Assembly: GCF_000473065.1 (NCBI RefSeq)
Contig: NZ_AXAZ01000051.1
Coordinates: 1 to 60,225, forward strand
Length of the DNA: 60,225 nt
From: Bradyrhizobium sp. WSM1743
GTDB taxonomy: Bacteria > Pseudomonadota > Alphaproteobacteria > Rhizobiales > Xanthobacteraceae
Direction of reading: 5' to 3'
The notes under the pieces are model-generated. The model ran no database searches. It was not told the origin of the DNA and saw only the letters and a list, made by a program, of their open reading frames with translations. The translations under genes were made by a program, and so were the position numbers. Positions 56,179 to 60,225 of this stretch are shown here, piece after piece (positions within the stretch are counted from its first letter, which is position 1; each line of letters begins with the position of its first letter).

Positions 56179-57111
56179 TCATTTCACCGGCGTGCACTGT
56201 AGATCCTCGCCGACCGTCAATGGACCGGTGTAGCTCTTTTTGAGATCCGCCAACGCGACATCGAGATCGAAAATGCCGATATGGCTAACGACGAGCCGTT
56301 CAGCCTGCGCCTCTTGCGCGACGCGGCCGACAACATCCGGTGCCGCATGAAGCGGGTTATTCTTGACGCCTGCCGCAAGAGCCAGATGCATGATCAGAAT
56401 GTTCGCTCCTTTTGCGAAATCGACGAACTTGGGGTCGGTTCCCGTCTGATCTGAGCTGAAGACGATCGATACATTCCGGACCTTCACGCGATAGGCGAGA
56501 GTCGGCATATTACCATGCGGGATTCCGAGCGCCGTCACCGTCAAGCCGTCTCGGTCAAAGACGGTCGTCGGTTGTGCCTTGGTCGCGTCGACCACGCCGA
56601 CGTCGAGGGAAACGCTACCTCCCCCTGACAGCGGTCCGCTCGGTATGTCGCGCCGCTTTCCTCCGAGTGTGGCCCCGAGCACCGGGAACGCGCCGTTCTT
56701 CTCGTCGAACAGACGGCTGAGGAATGTCGAGAAATCGGGCGCGGCATCGTTGCCGGACGGACCGACGATGGGTAACGGTTCCTTCCTTGCTAAGTGACTC
56801 TGCCAAAGGAAGGCAGGAAGGTCAGAGATGTGGTCTGGATGAAGATGACTCACGGCGACCAGCGACAAGTCGGTCAGCTTCGCTTGGGTCTGGCCGAAAC
56901 GGCCAAAAGCACCGCCACCCATGTCGACCAGAACTCTGGCCTGATCGCCGACCCAGAGCAGATAGCTCGTTGAAGAGCGGAAGGGATTGATGCGCGGTCC
57001 ACCAGAACCCAGAATCTGGACAGCAACGGAATTCGGTTCGCAGTTCTGAGCAGAAGCGCCGACTGGAATTAAGGTAGCAGCGAGCAGCCCAATAACAAAC
57101 GATCGACGCAT
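56179..57111 (-). CDS. Exported metallo-beta-lactamase-fold hydrolase
   Basis: The 310-residue protein has a signal peptide (MRRSFVIGLLAATLIPVGAS, then AQNC). The MBL core shows HLHPDHISD (H-x-H-x-DH), IPHGNMP (third His), SSDQTG (bridging Asp) and VVSHIG (last His), so both zinc sites are present. The early GSGGPRINPFRSSTSYLL recalls RNase Z/arylsulfatase-like MBL proteins, but export points to an extracytoplasmic substrate. Confidence 0.9.
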   Translation of the reverse strand: MRRSFVIGLLAATLIPVGASAQNCEPNSVAVQILGSGGPRINPFRSSTSYLLWVGDQARVLVDMGGGAFGRFGQTQAKLTDLSLVAVSHLHPDHISDLPAFLWQSHLARKEPLPIVGPSGNDAAPDFSTFLSRLFDEKNGAFPVLGATLGGKRRDIPSGPLSGGGSVSLDVGVVDATKAQPTTVFDRDGLTVTALGIPHGNMPTLAYRVKVRNVSIVFSSDQTGTDPKFVDFAKGANILIMHLALAAGVKNNPLHAAPDVVGRVAQEAQAERLVVSHIGIFDLDVALADLKKSYTGPLTVGEDLQCTPVK

Positions 57112-57406
57112 GGGACACCTGCACCAATCTTTGGAAGTCCCGGAACTGGCACCAGCGTATCAGGCAGAGCGTTAGATGCCAATGCGTGATGTCTCAAATG
57201 GGTCATTCGCGACGGTCTTGCAGGATCTCTTTTCGGTCCAGTCTCCCCCTTAGAGCCGACATGGAGGCAATGGCCGGACTTGGTCGCGAAGGGCCAATAA
57301 CGGAAGTCGACAGCCCCGTTCGCATCCGCGATTTGCAGACCTTCAAGACGTCACTGACGCGCCGCCTGAAAGTCGCTCAGAGAGGATTCGGATCGCGGCG
57401 TCGCAC
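57112..57406. other. Intergenic stretch, decayed repeat-like sequence
   Basis: No supported gene. The short plus-strand frame MSQMGHSRRSCRISFRSSLP at 57189 onward resembles a spurious peptide that recurs in rhizobial intergenic repeats. Confidence 0.4.
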
Positions 57407-59173
57407 TCATCCCCGCACTCCGGCTGCGAGGCGGACACCTTCGACCCGGAGGGCATAGTCCTCGGGCCGCATCCAGGGGGGCCTTTGCTGCCAACGCTGA
57501 AGCTGCTCCGTCGATTGCGGGGGGATATGTTCCAGCGTTTCGCGCGCTTCATCCAATTGCCCGAGATAAGCGAGCGACGCGGCGATGTATTCGTAAGCGG
57601 TAGCATAACTCGGACGCAGGCGAACGACTTGGCGCCACGTCTGCAGCGCAGCGACGAAATCGCGCGAAAGAAACTGCAAAGCCCCACGCCAGACCGACCA
57701 AAGCCAAATCAGGGGATCATGTGGGCTGGCACGGATTGCTTGCTGCAGCCTCTCGAGTGCTTCCTCTCGATAGCCGCCGAACCCGAGTACACAACCAAGC
57801 ATGCTGATAACAAAGGCACTATTTGGATTGAGGGCAACCGCAATGCGCGCTTCGGCGATCGCCGCCTCCCATTCGCTGCCCCACATCATCATGTGTGCCA
57901 ACACTGCATGCGCCGTCGCATCGTTGTCGTCGAGCGATACGGCGATGTGCGCCTCTTCACGCGCCCTTCCTTGAACCTCCAAGAAGGGGCGGGTCGAGAA
58001 GTGCCAGATATCCCACTGGAGAGCCAGCGCGTATCCGTAATGGCCGGGAGCGAAATTCGGATCGAGCGCGATAGCTTGGCTGAAGAAGGCCAACGCGGTT
58101 TTGTTCTCCTCAGGTCGGTATTGGTGGAAGTGCCAAAGGCCGCGCTGATAGGCCTCCCAGGCGTCCAGCCGTTCCGGTGGTTTGCGCAGCACGCGCTGTT
58201 GCTCGGCGGCTGCCAGTGCCGGCTCGATAACCGCGGCGACGCTCGCCGCAATCTCATCCTGCACTGCAAAGATATCGCTGAGATCGCGGTCGTGGCGCTC
58301 GGCCCAGAGATGCACGCCTGTAAGCGCATCGATCAACTGTCCGGTGATCCGGATCCGGTTGCCGCCTTTGCGCACCGAGCCCTCGAGAACATAGCGAACG
58401 CCTAGCTCGCGCCCGACCTGCTTCACATCGACGGGTTGCCCCTTGTAGGTGAAGCTCGAATTGCGGGCGATCACGAAAAGCCAGCGGATACGCGAGAGCT
58501 CGGTGATGATATCCTCGACCATGCCGTCGGCAAAATATTCCTGCTCGGGGTCGCCGCTCATGTTCTCGAACGGCAGCACGGCTATGGAAGGCTTTTCCGG
58601 GAGTGGAAGAGCCGCACTTAGCCGCTCGGTCGGCGCGCGATGCGCTCCCACGCATATAGCGTAAGCGCGGACCGGTTTGGAGATGTTCTTGAGCTGCTGT
58701 TCGCCCAGATCCTCGACCTCGAAGGCGATCTTGCCGCGAGCGTGATTGAGGACGGTCTGCGATATGCAGATGCCGCCCGGCTCCGCTAGACCCTCCAGTC
58801 GAGCAGCAATGTTAACCCCATCGCCATAGAGGTCGCGCCCCTCGATCATCACATCAGCAAGGTTGATCCCGATGCGGAATTCTATGCGTTTCTCCGGAGG
58901 GATATGGGCATTGCGTTCGCGCATGCCCTGCTGGACCTCGATCGAGCAACTTACCGCATCCACGACGCTTGGAAACTCAATGAGCATACCATCGCCCGTC
59001 GTTTTCACGAGGCGACCGCGATATTGCTTGTTCTTGGGGTCGATCAGCTCGCGCCGACACTCCTTCAGGCGGGCCAGCGTGCCGGCCTCATCTGCACCCA
59101 TCAACCTGCTATAACCGGCAATATCGGCGGCGAGAATAGCGGCGAGTTTGCGCTTGACCTTATCCGAAGCCAT
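57407..59173 (-). CDS. Class III adenylate cyclase with TolB-like and TPR domains
   Basis: The 588-residue protein has a class III cyclase domain at about residues 8-180 (AAILAADIAGYSRLMGADEA, TTGDGMLIEFPS, YGDGVNIAARLEGLAEPGG), with both metal Asp positions in place. A TolB-like N-terminal-type domain follows at about 200-330 (SIAVLPFENMSGDPEQEYFA; DGMVEDIITELSRI), then TPR repeats to the end. It should make cAMP in response to an unknown cytoplasmic signal. No membrane segment is seen. ATG 59173 follows a good GGGAGGGAAA ribosome-binding region. Confidence 0.92.
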   Translation of the reverse strand: MASDKVKRKLAAILAADIAGYSRLMGADEAGTLARLKECRRELIDPKNKQYRGRLVKTTGDGMLIEFPSVVDAVSCSIEVQQGMRERNAHIPPEKRIEFRIGINLADVMIEGRDLYGDGVNIAARLEGLAEPGGICISQTVLNHARGKIAFEVEDLGEQQLKNISKPVRAYAICVGAHRAPTERLSAALPLPEKPSIAVLPFENMSGDPEQEYFADGMVEDIITELSRIRWLFVIARNSSFTYKGQPVDVKQVGRELGVRYVLEGSVRKGGNRIRITGQLIDALTGVHLWAERHDRDLSDIFAVQDEIAASVAAVIEPALAAAEQQRVLRKPPERLDAWEAYQRGLWHFHQYRPEENKTALAFFSQAIALDPNFAPGHYGYALALQWDIWHFSTRPFLEVQGRAREEAHIAVSLDDNDATAHAVLAHMMMWGSEWEAAIAEARIAVALNPNSAFVISMLGCVLGFGGYREEALERLQQAIRASPHDPLIWLWSVWRGALQFLSRDFVAALQTWRQVVRLRPSYATAYEYIAASLAYLGQLDEARETLEHIPPQSTEQLQRWQQRPPWMRPEDYALRVEGVRLAAGVRG

Positions 59174-59421
59174 TTGGGTTTCCCTCCCGTGGGATTCCCT
59201 TTGCGGATCACCGCAGGTAGCGGAGATAGTATCACGTCCCCTCCCACCTTTGGCTGGAAAGTTCCGGCCGTTGCCCCGCTTCGAGCGGCCCCGCATTCCT
59301 GGGAATGACTGCTGTGGGGTCAAAATGCGAAGAACTCAGGGTGAGCAAGTTTAGTCCGCTATGCCCGAATAAGCGGACCTCCATCAGACAGGGCGTTACT
59401 TCGCTGATGGGCCAGAAGAGG

Positions 59422-60225
59422 TCATCGCGGCAGCGTGATAATGAACTCGGTAAACGCACCCAGCTCGCTCTCGACATCGAGGGTTCCGCCGTGTTGTTTG
59501 ACAATGATGTCATGGGTCATCGACAGACCGAGCCCCGTGCCTTCGCCAGCTGGCTTGGTAGTAAAGAAGGGATTGAACATTTTTTCCTTCACCTCGACCG
59601 GAATCCCGGTGCCGTTGTCGCGGATGCGAATTTCGACCTTGTCGTCAAGGTTGTTCGTGGTCGCACTCAGCACAGGCTCAAAGGTCTCGTCTCCCGCCTC
59701 GGACTTGCGCCTGGTCGCGGCATAGAAGCCGTTGGAGATCACGTTGAGCAGCGCGCGCGTGATCTCCTGCGGATATACCTCGATTTCGCCCGCGTCGGGG
59801 TCGAGGTCCTGCGTGAGCGTGATGTTGAAGTCGGACTTCTCTGCGCGCGCGCCATGGTAGGCTAGATTAAGACTCTCCTGGACCAGGGCATTGATGTCGG
59901 CGAGGCGGCGCTCGCCCGGTCCCTCGCGTGAGTGCAGCAGCATGTTCTTGACGATGGAATCGGCCCGCTTGCCGTGCTGCATGACCTTTTCGAGGTTGCT
60001 CTTCAAAAGCGCCGTCAGCTCATCGACTTCGGTGCGGATCTTGTCGACGAGTTCGGCGGGCTTGAGGGCCTCGTTCAACTCCTCGGTCAACTCCGCTGAA
60101 AGGGCTGCGAAATTATTGACGAAGTTGAGTGGGTTCTTGATCTCGTGCGCAATGCCCGCGGTGAGCTGGCCGAGCGAGGCAAGCTTTTCGGTGCACCAGG
60201 CGGTCCTGTGCGGTGCGGAGGTCGT
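59422..60225 (-). pseudogene. Sensor histidine kinase, N-terminus outside the window and apparently frameshifted
   Basis: From about 60186 to 59422 the frame encodes a complete kinase core: EKLASLGQLTAGIAHEIKNP (H-box), NVISNGFYAATRRKS (N-box), DNGTGIP and GTGLGLSMTHDII. At the right edge the upstream coding sense, DLRTAQDRLV, lies in another frame. The two would join as LVQTEKLASLG if two bases were restored near 60188-60193. No start codon precedes the H-box in its own frame before the window ends; the first ATG is at 60090, after the H-box. So it is either a frameshifted gene or one with a sequence error. Confidence 0.7.

Overview
The window looks like a chromosomal segment of a Bradyrhizobium-type alphaproteobacterium (Nitrobacteraceae). 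This is inferred from high-G+C coding sequence, rhizobial gene orders (ffs-dnaX-ybaB-recR; rpmH-rnpA-yidC-engB near argB; dapD and dapE close together), and many copies of several families of short palindromic intergenic repeats typical of that group. No database search was possible, so all assignments rest on motifs and gene context.

Layout. 1-282 is the 3' end of an IS5-type transposase. 368-2405 holds an Lrp/AsnC regulator, NudC and a HIT protein. 2694-7100 is a five-gene minus-strand operon: polar-amino-acid-type ABC transporter (binding protein, permease, ATPase), an SDR protein lacking the usual Tyr/Lys pair, and an enolase-superfamily (muconate lactonizing type) enzyme. 7288-10794 carries SRP RNA, dnaX, ybaB, recR and a small secreted protein. 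10919-20406 is mostly housekeeping: AmpG-like MFS, RmuC, def-fmt-truA, dapE, DUF805, dapD and a pyrimidine 5'-nucleotidase-like HAD protein; a frameshifted GIY-YIG gene sits between two palindromic repeats. 20421-26288 runs through a DUF1036 protein, argB, DUF423, engB, yidC, rnpA and rpmH. A membrane histidine kinase, tRNA-Arg(ACG) and a QueD-like gene follow.

From about 28.4 kb the sequence becomes accessory. A degenerate second copy of tRNA-Arg(ACG) lies at 28977-29053, and its last bases are repeated 2 kb downstream (29045-29058 and 31104-31117). The segment between them is poorer in G+C and holds only two convergent orphan genes: one of unknown family and one SMI1/KNR4 (SUKH)-type. I regard this as a small tRNA-associated island and the best candidate for an undescribed two-gene system. 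It is followed by a secreted two-domain protein broken by an in-frame amber codon.

32-37 kb is an organic-acid or CoA-ester catabolic cluster (IclR regulator divergent from enoyl-CoA hydratase, ADP-forming acyl-CoA synthetase and a Bug-type binding protein). 37.1-39.7 kb has a monooxygenase-like protein, a toxin-like remnant, an MFS transporter and a shortened LysR. 39.8-44.7 kb is an exopolysaccharide module (chain-length/co-polymerase protein, GH5 hydrolase, polymerase-like membrane protein) without glycosyltransferases. 44.9-50.8 kb has a Tat-exported class V aminotransferase-like protein, an LLM flavin oxidoreductase, a PAS kinase, a frameshifted methyltransferase and an Rrf2 regulator with a palindrome over its own start. 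From 50.8 kb to the end, long gene-poor stretches with small orphan proteins and decayed remnants alternate with a PRC-barrel protein, a cupin, an exported metallo-beta-lactamase-fold protein, an adenylate cyclase-TolB-TPR protein and a histidine kinase that appears frameshifted at the right edge.
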